Notes: generated by a model from the sequence alone, not told the origin. DNA of 64,000 bases from Vandiemenella viatica (GCA_031002005.1 CM061919.1:177613121-177677120), one strand, 5' to 3'. Positions 1 to 12,412 are shown, counted from the first letter of the stretch. Translations and numbers: made by a program.

Positions 1-1190
1 TTCAGAAATTTAACTTTTAAGTTAACCTAAAAACTCACTAACTTTCATCTTAACTTTCGTTAAATTGAGCTTCCGTTAAGTTTAGCCCGTTACATTGGTT
101 GTTGACAGCATATCATTTGTTTGATGTGCGCTACGGCACGCTGAAACGTTCATCGAGTCGAATAGCGAACGAATCAGGTAATGGGAAATGTGAGTTTGAG
201 CATGGTGCATGTATTAGTATTATGCTAAGTTTTTAGGCATGGCGTCGGTGTGAGCAGGAACGCTACAGTGGTGGAGTGTTTGTATTTTACGTCTGCAAAA
301 AGGCGCTCACTACTTGTTTCAAATTCGACCGGTGACCGATTTTCAAATTTTTGTAACCTGACTTTTTACTACGGGGAATGTAGTGCTACTTTTTAGTTTG
401 TGGTTGTTTGGAGTTTGTTAGTGAACTAAATTAAACTGAAATTAGTTACGTGATTACGTCATGGAAACCGAAAATTTAGAATCTGTTAGTGTAAGCGGCA
501 ACGCTAGCAATAGCAACGAGAAGATTAAAAATCCTTGGCCACATTTATGCGATTATGTTTCATTTAACTCAAGATTTTGAGAACAGTAAGAATGCAAACT
601 GTATCTGCCTAAACTTTCTATAACCTAAGCTCAAGTTTCTAGCCTTAATAATCTTAAATAACACATGAAGAGGATGCATATGTCCAATGATTTACAGTTT
701 GAAGAAAAATTAAAAGCAGGGTTAACTCATGGGAAAGGGTAAAACAATTGAAAGTGCTGTGGGTTCTTCTGGTGTAGAAAGCAGAAGAAGTGTGTGTGTG
801 TGTGTTTTTTTTTTTTTTTCAACATTCATCTGCTAATAAAATGTTTCGTCAACAAAGTATTGATGAATCTTGAATCTTTTGGCGTCGTAGTTACCGAAAG
901 CGATGTACCTCAAGCTAGTGTAAACTTTTTCGTTGCCAACATGATTCCACTACATGTTGAATGCGATATGTTTGAGAAGCTGATTAAAATGTAGAACCGC
1001 AGTAAGAAATCAGTTTCCAGAGGAACATTGTATAGATGTATTGTTGATGATTAACTTTTAACGGATAACTGTAACTTTCGTTAAATTTGCAAAAATCTAA
1101 CACTTTAACGATTATCGAAGTTATCTTTTTGAGTAGTGGATTAACGATTAACGAAGTGAACTTTTGGATTAACTGTGGTAGTTTCTATAA
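1..1190 (+). mobile_element. Degenerate hAT transposon (partial, may start before window)
   Basis: The two edges are rich in the same TTAA-type motifs: an identical AACTTTCGTTAAA occurs near 52 and again near 1072, as subterminal repeats of a DNA transposon would. Between them lie coding remnants of a hAT transposase in N-to-C order, a BED-finger-like start at 461 and a hAT central segment at 890-1055. The catalytic core and C-terminal dimerisation domain are absent, so this is an internally deleted copy. I could not define terminal inverted repeats or an 8-bp duplication, so the edges are approximate. Confidence 0.55.
461..1055 (+). pseudogene. hAT transposase N-terminal remnant (BED finger plus hAT segment)
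   Basis: An ATG at 461 opens a 39-codon frame ending at 580 and containing NPWPHLCDYV, which resembles the aromatic N-terminal half of a BED zinc finger. After frame damage, an M-K-R-M-H-type stretch near 667-685 fits the His end of the finger. From about 890 the segment PQASVNFFVANMIPLHV followed by F-E-K-L-I resembles the conserved hAT region in which the transposase folds against P-x-x-x-V-E and F-x-x-L-I. It continues past a stop (993) with SRGTLYRCIVDD. Several stops and frame changes make it a pseudogene. The rest of the transposase is missing. Confidence 0.6.
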
Positions 1191-3025
1191 CGCTCAAGTG
1201 AATAAATAATGGGTATCACCTATGGAGGTAGCAGTAATTTATGCTGGAAAAGATTCTAAGGAAACACGAATAATAATCATTTTTAATGATATTTTTCGTG
1301 ATAGTTAGATTCTCGGAGAATTAGCTAGGATATTTTTTTTAAAAAAATGCATTTTACTTTAAATGACGAAAAATAAAATTTCAAAAATGGATTACTGTTA
1401 TTTATTTGACTGACATATTTTGCAACTGAATACATTTCGTGTAAACTTTCTCTGGGTTTTTAAACTTCGTTGTTTCTTACCTTTTGTCAAAAAAATTCTT
1501 AGGTTATGACGTACCCTAGTTCTTATAAATGCTTCAGAGAATATAGGGTAAACATAAAATGCCCTTCCCTTTACATAAATTTCTGCATCTAGTTGTCGTA
1601 AGTACACAAAAAGCAACATTTATATTTGAACGAACGTAACTTTCTAACATATGATTGCCTCGCATTGAATTTTTTTTAACCCTGCTCTTCGTATTTTAGT
1701 GCAGTTACTCCCACAACAAATATCGGCATCGAAATTACACTTTCTTTTAACACCATAAGTGCAAAAAAAAAAAAAAAAATAATAATAATAATTCAGTTAT
1801 TTATTTGAAATTTGTAGTTCCTTTCAACGGTATAAGCGCAAATAAAATCAGTACCGTTATTAAATTGAATTTGGCTGATTAATCAAGCAGCGCTGTGGTG
1901 GCAGGCCGTGTAACTAACACTTCGGGCATTATCGAGACTCGCCGAAGGTTGCCGATCCATCGAGGTGAGCGCGCAGACTCCAGACAACGCAATTGTATTT
2001 TCATAGTATAATTCGTAAAAACAGTGAATTCAAAAATAATAGTGGGCTGCATGTCTATAAAATTAGAAAAAGATGTTTTACATGCCATGTTTACAAGTCG
2101 TAAAACGTATCAAAAAAAAAAAAATAATACTTCACTAATAGATTAAGTTTTTCAATAAACGCCACCCAGCATAAAAAAATTACTAAAAATGAGAGATCAT
2201 TGATATCAGATTTGAGGTGCCGTTATCTTTAATCAACAAAACATGTTAAAGCTATGTAAAAAATAGGCAGATTACCTAATGTTAATTACCGACTTTTTTC
2301 TGTATCGTGTATATGATACAATATAATATTAATATAAAAATCAATCAAATGCGATTTACGAGAGCTCTGTATCTGTCAATTAATTAATTAAAGATTTTTC
2401 GCATCAGTAGTTTCTGAGTAAAGGGGGAATTAGTCTCATGGTTTTTCTCCAAAAATGTTGTGCAAATATTGGAATAAAAAGAAAAATTAAATAATTTTCA
2501 GAGATGGCTTTTCACTAACTTTTATTTTATACCAATGAAGATTATCAAAAAAAAACTTTCTTCAATACCTATATAAACCTCATATAATTAATTTTACCCC
2601 AATGATTTTTCTAAATTTTGTCTTATAATCGTGTTAGTGCATAATTACGGATTTAAGTTAAAGGTTTCAGAAGTTATGCATCTGTGTCAGACGCACAAAT
2701 CAGTCATTCATTTAGATACGTAAAACTCTGAAAATTATAACACCAAACATTCAAAATTATTACCTAATTAATACTTTAAAAAAACGTTCCCAAAATTTTG
2801 CAACGTTGATACCATGGGAGGTGGACAGTACCACGTGCAGTTCTGTGATTCGTTGTCTGATGTGCACCACTTTGACATATTAAGGCTTGTCCTCCCTCTT
2901 GTACGTAGCCCAACTTCTTCAACCCCAAGACCGTAATTTATTTAACGGCTTACAAGCAATTCATGTTTCTTCATGACCAGGCGTCAGTTTTTCTTGAAGT
3001 CTGTACTGTCACAGCGTGTGAAAGT
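1191..3025. other. AT-rich spacer without recognised genes
   Basis: Only short spurious frames are seen. The stretch holds an A-run with TAA repeats (1763-1792), a GC-richer patch near 1885-1985 of unknown nature, and several A-runs. No RNA gene, LINE or SINE was recognised. Confidence 0.5.
1763..1792. repeat. A-run followed by (TAA)n
   Basis: About 17 A residues are followed by five TAA-type units. Tails of this kind end many LINE and SINE insertions, but no recognisable element precedes it here. Confidence 0.6.
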
Positions 3026-4240
3026 AATAATTTTATTTTTATTTAATTGCGAAGGAGCGCACGCTCCGGTAGTAATTTCCCCCTTTTTGAACCCCCCTAC
3101 CTCTGCCTTCTACGAATGTTAATCTTAAATACTTTCAGATATTTTTTGGGTAAATTATTCATAATTTCCGTTGGTAATTTATTTCAATCCCTGACCCTCT
3201 CAACTACGAAAAACAATTTTTCCCACCCTGATGACTCAAATCGAGTGCAAGCTTATGGTCATAGTGTTCTTTTCCCTTCCATACACCTTCCCTAATACTT
3301 TCACCAATATCTTTCCACGCCTCATCACCAATATACTCCGCTTATGCTCCCAACACCCTCTTCGCCCTCCTTCTTTCTTGCATTGAATCTCAATTCAACT
3401 CCTTTATCATATAAAGTACTAACTGTATTCTGCAGTAATTTCCAGTGACAAATTTATCAGTCCTTCTTTGTATCCACTCCAACTCCTGTGTCTGATATCC
3501 CAAAACGTGAGTCCCATACTACAGCATCATATTCATGCAGTGATCTGACCAAAGTTTTGTAACCCGATTCCCTCAATTCTATGGTACATCCTCTCATCAC
3601 CATCTCCAAAAATTGAAATATCCACCAGTTGAGTTTATTATCAAATGTTATTCCAAGGTATTTCTATTTCAAGTCTGCAACAAGCAGTTCCATCCCCACC
3701 ATAGGATTATAATCCACCTTTAGTTTTTTTTATCTGAACTACCGAACAAGCTGACTATTACTTGTGTTTATCTTCATCCCATGTTGAGCTAGCTACCCTG
3801 TCCTAGTCACGCTGCAGCTGTTCAGAGTCTTCTACCGTTTTGATCTTATAATATAACATTAAGACAATCTAACTTCAGATAGTAAACCATCATCACAATC
3901 ATCCACTATCCTGTTTCATGCCCATTTTCACTTCAACTTCCTTTGATTCTGCATTTCCTACCTTACTTTCTAGCTTTCTATCTTTTAAAATTCTCCTACC
4001 CAGCAAACCGTTTTTTCATTCACTCCAATGACTTTTACCTTATGCATCATTATTTTCTGGCTCACTCAGTCAAATTACTTACAAAGATCTAATGTGAAAC
4101 TATTAATTTGGCCTCCCTTGGCCATTTCATCCGAAATATCTTACACATAGTCCACTAACTGATAGTCGCATGACTATTCAAAATCTGTTCTAAATGTGCA
4201 TATCACATCTTACAAAGTTATTAAATTTGAAAGATGAATG
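3026..4240 (-). pseudogene. LINE reverse-transcriptase 3' fragment (Jockey/CR1-like)
   Basis: Read on the minus strand, scattered frames spell the end of a non-LTR retrotransposon polymerase. KYLGITFDNKLNW (about 3620-3660) is the palm/thumb Y-L-G-x-x-x-D motif. It is followed by a leucine/arginine-rich segment and ELEWIQRRTDKFVTGNY (about 3430-3490), the I-Q-R-R-A-x-x-F-V signature found before the C-terminus. Weaker reverse-transcriptase-like sequence continues to about 4240. The 3' end lies at 3026-3049 with an AT-rich tail (AAATAAAAATAAAATT on the minus strand) beside a GGAGCG/CGCTCC hairpin at 3055-3068. The copy is 5'-truncated, has many stops and frameshifts, and cannot be functional. 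Confidence 0.7.
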
Positions 4241-4244
4241 AATA

Positions 4245-4430
4245 ACTATGTTTTAATTTAATTTAATTGCAATGGAGCACACGTTCCGGTGGCAATTTCC
4301 CTACACACCCAACTTGCCCCTATCCTGCACCCACCTACATTTGCCCTCTACAAATTTTAAATTTAAATTCTTTTAACGTTTTCGGTAAGTTATTCATCAT
4401 TCCCCTTGGTAACTCAAATGAATTGCAACA
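4245..4430 (-). mobile_element. Second 3'-end copy of the 3026-4240 LINE family
   Basis: The sequence TTTAATTTAATTGCAATGGAGC and the roughly 160 bases after it align with 3036-3200: the same tail, the same position of the (now mismatched) hairpin, the same C-rich segment and the same GGTAAGTTATTCAT-type stretch. It is a short, 5'-truncated copy in the same orientation, directly abutting the longer copy. Confidence 0.7.
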
Positions 4431-4899
4431 CGAGTGACCACGGCATTGCTCAAAAACAATTTTAATTAAACAATTTACCTTGACTTTAATTCAGTGACAC
4501 GCTTCTTTCTTATTACAAATTAGTATGAACTTGTAACATATACAAAATGTTTGAATGATTAATAGAGAATGTACTCATTCAGGATGTATGGTACGGGTAT
4601 TCTGCTATACTTGCGGGGAATTCTAAAAATTAATGTGTATTGTGTCTTTACCACTAGTGATGGAGGTCCACAGCGGGCAATCAACTGTTTCCATGCAGTT
4701 TGGAGCAACGGACACCGACCCCAGTGGTCTCAAAGGTCAAAATACGAAATCGGTAGTGCTCCCCACTAACATCGGTATATTTGTACCAAAAATCGGTATA
4801 TGAAAAAAAAAAAAAAAACCAATAACCACAATTTGCGTGGCCGTTGGACACAAGCATAACACACACAAAGATGGAACAAATAGCATGTGCACTTTAGTA

Positions 4900-5640
4900 C
4901 AAAAATATTGGGAATTTCGTTTTACAGCAATGTTACAACAAAATTATTACAACCCTTCATTATGTTTGGCCCATCAGATGCAAAGCCCAGTAGATTATTT
5001 TTATATGGAATATTATTGCTTCTAAAAATGTTTACACTGTTTTCAAATAAAAATACTGCATCAGCAGCTTCTAATGAAATAAGAGTTAAAAAACCAATCT
5101 TTGATGCGATGCTTTGTTGCATATTTCACGACTAAGCAAAAGTTTTTCGTTGAGCTAAGATCACTGGACTCGTCAACAATAAGCGAAAACTTAGTTTGGC
5201 GCAGATCTTCACATAAATTATTAAAACATTCTCTGCTTATAATATGTTCAATTATGCCGTGAGTTTTACTAGTAAAACATGTTATTTCTTCTGTAATTTT
5301 TGAATCAGAACAAACGGACTGTATCAGTTTCGGTAGGTGCTCCATAACAGCACCAATGTTGCGCCAACATATTCTGATGTCAGAACCGAAGTGAAACCCT
5401 TCTTCTGTAAGCCGACCCAGCATCTTCGTCGGGATCCAGTGAGAGTCAATCTCCTCCCTGGGAAACATTGGCTCACTCAGGATTCGCTCAGTTTTGCAAC
5501 AATATCTATAAACGTTAATACCACTTATTTCAAAGTCTTCTGGTTGGTTCCACAATCTCCCACTGAGAATCCTATTCCAATCGACTGTACATGCCTAGTC
5601 ATTCAGATTTTCACTTGCAGTAATTTATCGATTGTCACAG
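4900..5640 (-). pseudogene. hAT-superfamily transposase relic (DUF4371 / ZNF862-like)
   Basis: On the minus strand an uninterrupted 164-codon frame (5555 to 5061) contains TKFSLIVDESSDLSSTKNF, the conserved D-E-S-T-D-x-S-x-x-K segment that carries a catalytic Asp in this hAT clade. Upstream sequence from about 5640 (CTVDWNRILSG, then the frame start) resembles its N-terminal region. After a frame change near 5110 the protein continues with IPYKNNLLGFASDG and N-I-M-K-G-x-N-N, the next conserved block with a second acidic residue. It then stops, and the C-terminal dimerisation domain is missing. Frameshift and truncation make it non-functional. No clear terminal repeats were found. Confidence 0.75.
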
Positions 5641-8600
5641 TACTCACTCATCGGTACTGTATTGTGAAACAAATCCACTTGTTAAGCGGATTCGTGCAGG
5701 ATGTTACATTACTCACCATCCTTGGGACAAGTCCATTATACCTGGTAGTCGGCTGTCAAGCAAGCCTGCGGTTTTCCTAAGGAACCCCTACAGTCGTGAT
5801 ACCTCAAGTTTACACTTTCTAGAATCTAGATGACTGTGGTAACTAAGAGGTAACAGTTCTGCCCTGGGTGTTTTCCATCTTACTTCGATAGCTGTTGAGG
5901 TCTCCAGCAAAATGTTCTTAGATTTCACTCTAGATCATGGCACGATATTCATGTGAAGGGTGAACTGAGCTGTTACAAACTTTCACCGTCCCTGCATTTA
6001 CAGCTGCTTCACGTCGAATATCAGGTGGGTCTGTGCATGGGAATACAGTTTCTGTGTTGTGGTTGATTTTAGACGCCCAGCTCGCGATCTGCAGAATATA
6101 CCATACACGCCCCCGCAGAATAACATACTTTTAGATAGTGCTGAGCGTACTGTTACGAGAATGAACATCCTCCCCGATCGTGTAACTTTACGAAGTGAAC
6201 AGTTGCGAGATGAGACATTTGGCTCTATCATAAAGCAATGGTTTGTCAGCGATAAGTCCAAATTAATATCCAGATATTTCGGACTGTCACTATACTGGGG
6301 CACTTTATTCTCCACCTTTATTCACAACTTCCTTGATGCTTCTTTGTCCTTCAGATGAGATGCACGTATTCAAATTTTTGATGCGATCGATTTTTAATAG
6401 GCCTACTTATTATCGCAATAAGCAGAGAGTTTACGCAAATCAAAGCGAAAGATTTCTTTCAGTTGTTTCTGATATTAAGTGTTTACATTATGCTTGACTA
6501 ATATTATCGTGTGCATCATACAAAAATCCTATAAGATCATCTACTATACAATTTCCTAAGTTCATCTCGATAGCTATTGGCTGGAGAACGGTGACGTCAT
6601 GCGCCAACCTTCACTCGCAAATTAACAGCGACTAAATATTATTAGAAATTAGGAATTATGTGCACAATTTAATAGCTAAGCAACTGCTGTGTAATTAATT
6701 AACAGATTATATTCATTAAGTTTGTTTTTGTAGCATTTTTTTTTTTTAAATGCAAAAACTCTAGGCTAAATGAAGGTGGAACTATTTTTAGTAACTTACC
6801 GCTAATTAAAGCAACAAAAAAACTTAAATTAGACATGGCCTCTGTTGTAACGACGAATGCCAATTCTGATTCTGGTCGAAGCTATAGTTCAATCGCAACT
6901 CCGCTAATATTGCCGTTCGACCAAAGTTTATGCATTATAGTTTATTTGCTTTTTATATGTTTTACGAATCACTTTCGTTGATGATCTTTGTTCGTGTTCA
7001 CTGTACGTTGGTTATTACGGTATTTAAAGTGGACATCAGACTTCAGATATGTTACCTAAACAAGTGTTCTTGCCAATTCATTTCTTCGTAGTTGATTAAC
7101 TGTTAATTAAAGCTCATAATCTTAGATTTGTAGTAATATCTCTGGCTGCTACGAACACCATGACCAAGGATTTCATTTGAATATTTGGCTAGCCTCAATC
7201 AAGAACGAGATGCTTTCGAATCAATTTTTGCTGCGATTGGTGATCGCATTCCCTTCAAACTAAATATATAAATTCTTCAGGTTTTGCAGAGTGTACTTTT
7301 AGAGTAAAATACTAGTCAAGTTTGTATTTCAGCTACTTCGAGTCAAGCGACCATGAACTTTGAAACAGTTTACAGTAGTTCGATCGTCTCTGTCCACGTT
7401 TAATTCTTCTATCATTATTTCTAAGTGCCTTTAAATTCAAGAGATTTTATTCAAATTTTACAGAGGGAATTCTTATGGTGAAAAACAAGTCAACTCCTAT
7501 TTCTACGGATCAGGCAAACCTGTCATGACTTTTGACCTAAAAACTGAAACTATAGCCATACGCAAAAAACGGTCACGGACTTACACTCAGTAAGATGAAT
7601 GAAATACTATGTAAGCAATTTGGAGTGAATTCGTTGAGACTGATGGTTGTATTGTTCGTTAGGCTTCAGGGAATAATCGTGGCGCTAATGTTCTTGTTTT
7701 GCAGTCTATAGGCTCCTATTTAGAGCTAACCTTCTCGTCATACCCCTTATAACTTACGTCCTCAGTTTTCTGCTTCACGCAATACCGCAAGACACTCGTA
7801 AAACATAAAAATAAAGGAATTATAAAATAAGGTGAAGATAAAATGATTCTCTCATATTTTTATAATTAATTTTTCTGGCGTATTTAAAACGCTCATGTCT
7901 AAATGAAACTTACTGATGATCTTACTGTTCGATATATTTTAGTAAGCAGTAATAACTAAGGAGTGGGGTCACATTTCGATTCTCTTTTCTCTGTCTCTGA
8001 AAATTAACTTTCTTTGGAATGGATGATCACAGCATGTTCATCGCCTACACTGTATCTTAGATAATTCGATTTCCTCGAAAACCATATAACCACATACCCT
8101 ACAAACATTAGCCGAAGTAATGCGTATTTACCATCAAAAGATAAATAAATAAAAAACTGTGTCTGCGTAAGAGCTCACGGTAAAAGAGAAATATTTATAT
8201 AGTGCTAAATGACAAGAGAAAAAAAGATTAACAAAACGTGCGAACATGACATAAGAACACTTCTGAAAAAGAAAACCGCCAGCGATTACTAGGGTAATTC
8301 AAGCATTAAAATATTCACGGAAATTGTATTTAGCGATATTCAAAAACATGAAACGAATGTTACATAAAAGAGACAAAAGTTTGTTGAATGTGTAAGTACG
8401 ACTTAAAACACGTCTAATAAAGGAATTATATATATGCTCAATTAATCGTATATATGTTGACAAAAAATAAAAATTGGGTCAGTTTTTAAATTAATTTTGA
8501 TTACATTGAATTATTAATAGCGACACAATAGCATAGTATATAACTATAAAATGTAGAAATATTGTAACATAGTTTTTACGGGTTTGCAGCCGGAAGACCC

Positions 8601-8725
8601 ATGAAGACTATTTTACATTTGTTCGCCGGCAAAATCTCCATTCACAAATAGAAATATCATTTAAAATATCACATGATAGTCAACGTGCGAAAATGTCCGT
8701 TTGTTTATATTATATCTAATTTGTT

Positions 8726-8737
8726 GGTGACGTCACC
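8726..8737. promoter_or_regulatory. CRE-type palindrome GGTGACGTCACC
   Basis: A perfect 12-bp palindrome contains TGACGTCA, the full CREB/ATF-type site. There is no adjacent gene, so function is unsupported. Confidence 0.2.
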
Positions 8738-9883
8738 ACATCTGTTGCACCCAAACGTCAGCAATTACCTTTGTGGTTAAATTATTTCGAGTTGTCTTGT
8801 TTTTAATTTAACACTACTTTAAATGAAATGATCCTCACTTAGTCTACATAAAACATTCAAAAACTTGGCTATAACGTGATAAGGGATTCCATACAGAACC
8901 ATCTTGGCAAAGTCGGTCAAAGAGTGGGAACTATGACAGAGAGAAGCAACGGATGTCTGTGCGATCGGTCTCTGCCAGAAGCTACAGGTATCCATCGCTA
9001 CTAGCAGTCACTCGATTTCGCAGTCCATTTCCCTGATTCCGGTGCCTCGTAGTCTCATCTGTCCTCTGACAATTTGTTCACGTCAACGCGTTGGCGTCGT
9101 TTCTCTTAGGTTGGAAGTTTCAAAGCAGGGCACACCAGCTTCACTCAGACAAACAGCTAGTCTTTAATAAAAAGAGGGACAGATGTTTGTGGGGTGTAAG
9201 AAACAAGTTTCAATACAATGTTTACAATAAAGTCTTGGTTCCCTTCCTACATGTCCTTCCGTACCGCCACTTTTTCAGAATAAAGTCTTCCGTTCTTGCA
9301 ATACGTAACGCAATACACTTACAATTACAGTATATTCCACAAAATTATACTAGCATCGGAAGAATAACTTCAAAATAAAACCTTTGCTTCTTCTGCTCAC
9401 AACTTCTAAAATATGAAAGCAATAAGTATTCATTTGTTTTTTTTGTTTGCCTAGTGAAGTATTAAACACATTTATCCATTGTGTAAAGGTTCAATAGCAA
9501 TATTTAATCGAGGCGTAATAGTTTGAATTATGAATGTTGCTTAAATCGTATTTGTTATGGTTGATTCTGAAAATAATTTGTAGAGCAAATCAAGAAACAT
9601 TAAAATGATAGCTGTTCCTGAAATCGAGCCGAGTTACTTACACTTGAACTAAAACAATTATTTTTATGTTTGTAGACTATTTTTAAGTTTTGCGTTTCTA
9701 TTGTCATTTACACTGAACCTAAAGTGAATTAAAATGTGTGAATTTCTTTGCATCGTAATAAGAATTTTTGAAAAAGTGAAGAGCTGAGAGAAGAGGAATA
9801 CTTCAGACAAATAAAATTACTTGAGAAAGGTCTTCTGTAACGTGGGTCATGGAAGTGATGCCGTTAATAAGCGCGACCGCTTC

Positions 9884-9904
9884 TTTTGCCGCCTAGCGGC
9901 AAAA
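9884..9904. other. Perfect 9-bp stem hairpin with 3-nt loop
   Basis: TTTTGCCGC and GCGGCAAAA flank the loop CTA. The hairpin sits in a locally GC-rich patch (about 9855-9955) just upstream of a TATA-like box. Confidence 0.5.
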
Positions 9905-9949
9905 TCAGTAATCAGACGCTCCTAGCGACGACACGCGTGACATCTTTCA

Positions 9950-9990
9950 CCGTATAAAGGAACTATACCCACAATTTTCGCGTTTAGAAC
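9950..9990 (+). promoter_or_regulatory. Candidate TATA-type promoter
   Basis: CGTATAAAGG at 9951-9960 follows about 100 bases of CpG-richer sequence. A weak initiator-like TTTAG lies about 30 bases downstream. No convincing coding exon follows, so it could belong to an unrecognised transposon or be chance. Confidence 0.2.
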
Positions 9991-10603
9991 ATACGATTTT
10001 CTGTTTCTCCACAAACTCAGACGATCTTACACGAAATTAAAGTCTTAATAGGGAGAGAGTGTTCATTTTTAAGTCGTTAAGGAGATTTTAAGGAGGTAAG
10101 GTCGTTCACAATTCTGAAATTTTATTGATTCGGAATGGAAGAAACAGAAGATTAATTATAGTTGTAAAACTGAATTTTATTTGCAGTTTCATCTATTTTT
10201 AACAAATGAGTCTAAACTTAGTTGCATGTGTATAGATGCTGTTGTTTTGTATTGTGAACATGAATATGAATGAAGGTTCCGGAATATTAATGTCTACTAT
10301 TCCGAACTTCCCTATCCGACAAACTAATCACGATCACCATCCTCGTATGTCCTCAATCCATAAACACTGCAAGGAGGTTTGGAGTTTAATCAAGGAATTT
10401 GGTACACATTCTGGTGTTACGAAGCGTGTAATATCATCTCTCCAAAGCTGCTGACCACGTCCAGAACGGAGAAAATTTCTTCCAGAACCGCAGCTAAAAC
10501 CAGCTAATTCCGACGCTAGTGAGATGCCACAACGAACTAATTAGCTGATTTGTGTCTACCTTATTTAAAAGCATGAAAGTACCCAAATTTCAATACTATT
10601 ATA

Positions 10604-11054
10604 CAGAGTGTTACAAAAAGGTACGGCCAAACTTTCAGGAAAAATTTCTCACACACAAACATGTGTCTGGAAACGCTTACTTTCCATGTTAGAGCTCATT
10701 TTATTACTTCTCTTCAAATCACATTAAACATGGAATGGAAACACACAGCAACAGAACGTACCAGCGTGACTTCAAACACTTTGTTACAGGAAATGTTCAA
10801 AATGTCCTCCGTTAGCGAGGATGCATGCATCCACCCTCCGTCTCATGGAATCCCTGATGCGCTGATGCAGCCCTGGAGAATGGCGTATTGTATCACAGTC
10901 GTCCACAATACGAGCACGAAGACTAACGATACTAAAATGAGCTCTAACATGGAAAGTAAGCGTTTCCGGACACATGTCCACATAACATATTTTCTTTGTT
11001 TGTGTGTGAGGAATGTTTCCTGAAAGTTTGGCCGTACCTTTTTGTAACACCCTG
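10604..11054 (-). mobile_element. Tc1/mariner-type deletion derivative with ~100-bp inverted repeats
   Basis: The ends CAGAGTGTTACAAAAAGG and its near-complement CCTTTTTGTAACACCCTG are directly flanked by TA. The inverted similarity continues inward for roughly 100 bases (both arms contain GGAAACGCTTACTTTCCATG or its complement). TA flanks plus a CAGGGTGT-type end fit the IS630/Tc1/mariner superfamily. About 450 bp in total, it keeps only the last stretch of transposase coding sequence on the minus strand. Confidence 0.85.
10784..10920 (-). pseudogene. Mariner-like transposase C-terminal remnant
   Basis: The minus strand reads HSPGLHQRIRDSMRRRVDAC and then A-N-G-G-H-F-E-H-F-L before the stop at 10784. 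The R-R-x-x-x-C-I-x-x-x-G-G-H-F-E-H-L-L ending is the usual C-terminus of this group of IS630-type transposases. Everything upstream, including the DDE core and the DNA-binding domain, is deleted. In frame, the remnant runs on into the inverted repeat. Confidence 0.7.
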
Positions 11055-11109
11055 TAGTACAGGGTGTCCCAGAATTATCTTTACAACTTTTACATTGAAT
11101 AAATTATGT

Positions 11110-11695
11110 TTGGAACGAGATATCACAATGCAGTTTTTTGCATTTTGAAGAGTATCTCTCAAAGTTTTGTTTCTGTCTCTAGAACACTTCTTTGGAGCAT
11201 TCCTTGATCAATTGTCGTAATTGCTGCAGAAATCCTCTGCCTGAGATCTGCCAAATTTCTAACCGGGGTTTGATACACGATGTCTTTTACATATCCCAAA
11301 AGAAAGAAATCCAAGGGGGTTATGTCAGGTGAACGAGGCGGCCAGTCAATTGGACTCCGACCAGGAAATTGTTTATCTAGAAAATCACGGACATCAAGAG
11401 CCTAATGTGGAGGTGCACTATCCTGTTGGAAGATGACTGTTGGTTGAAGGACTTCCAGTTGGGGAACAACAAATTTTATTAGCATATCCAAGTAAATTGG
11501 GCCTTTGATCGTCTTCTCAGCAAAGAAGAAGGCGCCAGTGATTTGGTTGTGCATAACACCACACCACACATTAACCTTTGGGCTGTCGTGCGCTCTCTCT
11601 CTCTCTCTCTCTAAATGCATGCGAAGGTTCAGAACCCCAAATTTGAATGTCGTGCCTGTTAAGTAACCCGTGTCTCTATAAACCAGAAAACACAC
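11110..11695 (-). pseudogene. Mariner transposase, N-terminally deleted, stop after catalytic motif
   Basis: The minus-strand frame from 11695 contains P-K-V-N-V-W-C-G-V-M-H, ITGAFFFAEKTIKGPIYLD and FQQDSAPPH; the last carries the second catalytic Asp of the DDD/E triad. A TAG stop follows immediately at 11402-11404. The same frame then continues with A-L-D-V-R-D-F-L and W-P-P-R-S-P-D-I-T-P-L-D-F-F, which carries the third acidic residue, and fades near 11110. The helix-turn-helix N-terminus is missing, and a CT run lies near the start of what remains. Full-length relatives are about 340 residues, so this is an internally deleted dead copy. Confidence 0.8.
11593..11612. repeat. (CT)n microsatellite
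   Basis: About ten CT units inside the mariner relic expand the transposase frame with E-R repeats. Confidence 0.9.
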
Positions 11696-12269
11696 TGAGC
11701 TTTTTCCTGTGGGGTGTACATTTTCAATAAATGTGATGTAACTACCTACTTGTCACCAAACTACACCTGAAATGAAACAGAAAAAAACTTTGAGAGATAC
11801 TCTGTAACATGCAAAAAACTGCATTGTGATATCTCGTTCCAAACATAATTTATTCAATGTTCAAGTTGTAAAGATAATTCTGGGACACCCTGTATTTTTC
11901 TATGACTCTTCCGTTTGTAATGGACAATAATACAAGCACACGCCGCATTTCGTAATTATGCTTATTATTTCTAATACTATCCGAGGAGGAAGCTTACATT
12001 ATAAGGAGAATATACGAATCGTTTGGTCTTGTATTTCTAGAAAGTTGCCTGTTATCCATAAAATCGTTCCGTCTGTGATCGTAATTCAGGCTTATCTGCT
12101 TTACAATTTTCTTCTTACTTGGCTCTAATTACTTAGCTGATAGCTCTTTCCAAAGCACAAGCATATCCTTGGTTTTCTTCATTCATCCTAATAATAATAG
12201 CTTTCACATATCCCAGGTTTTCTTAAACGCAAACTGACTTTCATTTCATGCTTTGCTGCATTCGATAGG

Positions 12270-12412
12270 ACGCAGGATACAATGCCCTCCCGACCATCCA
12301 GATTTTGGTTTTCTCCAATCATCCAGGCGAGTGTCGGGATGGTTCCTCCTTTCCGCCCTCTAATGACTTCGATGATAACGAGGGGAGAAGCCACAAGAAG
12401 AAGAAGAAAGGT
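12270..12412 (+). mobile_element. SINE copy (tRNA-headed family), 5'-degraded
   Basis: It matches the body of the window's abundant SINE: CCATCCAGATTTTGGTTTTC, then CAGGCGAGTGTCGGGATGGT, then CCTCTAATGACTTCGA and the tail GCCACAAG followed by an AAG repeat. The promoter head is mostly lost and part of the middle is deleted. Confidence 0.8.

Larger units (their letters stand above)
5641..10600. other. Long AT-rich spacer, no recognised gene
   Basis: About 5 kb with only short frames of random appearance. Overlapping frames on both strands at 5998-6358 match nothing I know. It holds two CRE-type palindromes (6592-6599 and 8726-8737), a perfect GC-rich hairpin (9884-9904) and a TATA-like box (9953). 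Transposon ends were looked for and not found, but decayed elements could be hidden here. Confidence 0.4.
11060..11892 (-). mobile_element. Mariner-family element with long inverted repeats
   Basis: CAGGGTGTCCCAGAATTATC at 11060 is matched by its complement ending at 11892. The inverted similarity extends about 85 bases inward (both arms carry AACGAGATATCACAATGCAG or its complement). TA lies outside each end (11058-11059 and 11893-11894). The element is 833 bp and encodes a damaged transposase on the minus strand. It sits five bases from the neighbouring 10604-11054 element. Confidence 0.9.

Noticed and set aside
6592..6599. TGACGTCA sites (6592, 8728, 12432 and 53708) as a regulatory set
   Set aside because: Four sites in 64 kb is only modestly above chance, and none lies near a supported promoter.
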